6,644 nucleotides of DNA from Chromatiaceae bacterium (GTDB lineage: Bacteria > Pseudomonadota > Gammaproteobacteria > Chromatiales > Chromatiaceae): contig JAEHCY010000064.1 of the NCBI GenBank assembly GCA_016880695.1, positions 1 through 6,644 on the forward strand. Direction: 5' to 3'. The translations under genes and the position numbers were made by a program. The notes below the pieces were generated by a model. The model saw only the letters and a list, made by a program, of their open reading frames with translations. It ran no database searches and was not told the origin of the DNA. Each line of letters opens with the position of its first letter. Positions within the stretch are counted from its first letter, which is position 1. Positions 6,208-6,644 of this stretch are shown piece after piece.

Positions 6208-6299
6208 TCGCAGCCCCGGGGGGCACCACACCCGGCCACGAAAGCCTCTTCCTCCTCTATCCTTGCACTCATCTTCTTGATATTGCGGCAAGACTTCCG
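6208..6299 (+). other. Gap between sdhE and ygfX with a C-rich pyrimidine tract
   Basis: Positions 6245-6278 contain 30 pyrimidines in 34 bases, with 15 C and a single G. Such C-rich, G-poor RNA resembles sites where Rho loads, so partial Rho-dependent termination after sdhE is possible. No stem followed by a T run is present. A small GC-rich palindrome (GCCCC/GGGGC, 6213-6224) has too short a loop to count. No convincing promoter or small gene was seen in the gap. Confidence 0.35.
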
Positions 6300-6644
6300 G
6301 TGTCTCGTCCCCCCGCGCTATCACCGCTGGTTCTCCTGCCTAGGACATCCCGCTCCCTGACCCTGTTCATCGTACTGGTTCACCTCGGTGGTGCCGCGGC
6401 AGTGATCCTCGCTGCGTTGCCACTCCTGGGCCGCACGCTGCTTCTGATAGGACTGCTCGGGAGTCTGGTCTACGGCCTTGCCGTGCACGCCAGCCGGTGC
6501 GCCCCCTGGGCCATCCGCGAAGCGAGGAGAACGGAAGAAGGGGGCTGGGAGCTGCACCTGATGTCGGGTGCCGAAATCTCGTCCGTTACGCTCTTGTCGG
6601 CGGGGTTCGTTGGTCAGCGTTTTGCTGTGCTGAACTTCCAGACC
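6300..6644 (+). CDS. cptA: YgfX/CptA-like inner-membrane protein, C-terminus cut by window edge
   Basis: The frame is open from GTG at 6300 to the right edge (115 codons, no stop seen). The order of features fits the YgfX family: a short N-terminal LSPLVLLPRTSRS segment (7-19), two membrane helices at about 20-41 and 46-62, a basic turn, then a soluble tail with WAIREARRTEEGGWELHL (70-87) and FAVLNFQ (108-114). The match is to family architecture and typical phrases, not to a residue-level alignment. In E. coli and Serratia the gene lies directly after sdhE. YgfX binds SdhE; it has also been described as the toxin CptA acting on MreB and FtsZ, with SdhE as CptB, though the toxin-antitoxin reading is disputed. 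The start is uncertain: no clear Shine-Dalgarno precedes this GTG, but it is the only standard start in frame at the right distance. The last residues of the protein probably lie just beyond the edge. Confidence 0.75.
   Translation, partial: MSRPPALSPLVLLPRTSRSLTLFIVLVHLGGAAAVILAALPLLGRTLLLIGLLGSLVYGLAVHASRCAPWAIREARRTEEGGWELHLMSGAEISSVTLLSAGFVGQRFAVLNFQT

Noticed and set aside
6213..6224. GC-rich palindrome after sdhE as an intrinsic terminator
   Set aside because: The loop would be two bases or the stem only four pairs, and no T run follows.
6321..6557. Minus-strand frame of 78 codons at the right end
   Set aside because: It is the reverse of the ygfX-like frame, which shows the family's two membrane helices and typical tail.

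Overview
This window looks like a GC-rich gammaproteobacterial chromosome segment made mostly of core genes. The case rests on three points. RecJ and the four succinate dehydrogenase subunits match the E. coli-type families residue by residue, including heme b and a quinone site in SdhC/SdhD. The assembly factor SdhE is followed by a YgfX (CptA) homologue, a pairing typical of gammaproteobacteria. Codon use is strongly GC-biased throughout. A Chromatiales-like sulfur or nitrifying lineage is a guess that I cannot confirm from this sequence. There is no sign of a mobile element, prophage, CRISPR array, tRNA or rRNA.

Layout: (1) positions 1-620, minus strand: the N-terminal part of a BatD-like periplasmic protein that runs off the left edge. 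(2) 621-753: a divergent intergenic region with a plausible batD promoter, two short tandem inverted repeats and a weak recJ promoter. (3) 754-2547: recJ, the 5'-3' single-strand DNA exonuclease. (4) 2526-2739: the sdh control region. Its promoter overlaps the recJ stop codon and carries a 13-bp direct repeat, followed by a leader of about 170 nt with competing inverted repeats. (5) 2740-6207: a tightly packed sdhC-sdhD-sdhA-sdhB-sdhE operon. (6) 6208-6299: a gap containing a C-rich, G-poor pyrimidine tract. (7) 6300-6644: a ygfX/cptA homologue cut by the right edge.

The genes from sdhC to sdhE form one functional unit. SdhC and SdhD anchor the complex in the inner membrane, hold heme b and form the ubiquinone site. 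SdhA oxidises succinate at a covalently bound FAD, and SdhB carries the electrons through three Fe-S clusters. SdhE promotes flavin attachment to SdhA, and YgfX is a membrane partner of SdhE. Putting the flavinylation factor directly behind its target keeps their synthesis coupled. The Shine-Dalgarno sequences of sdhA, sdhB and sdhE each overlap the preceding stop codon.

No new system is evident. The most unusual point is sdhE. It has no ATG, GTG or TTG at the expected start. An ATC codon sits exactly where the family's Met1 falls, behind a well-placed Shine-Dalgarno, so this is either rare AUC initiation or a sequence error.
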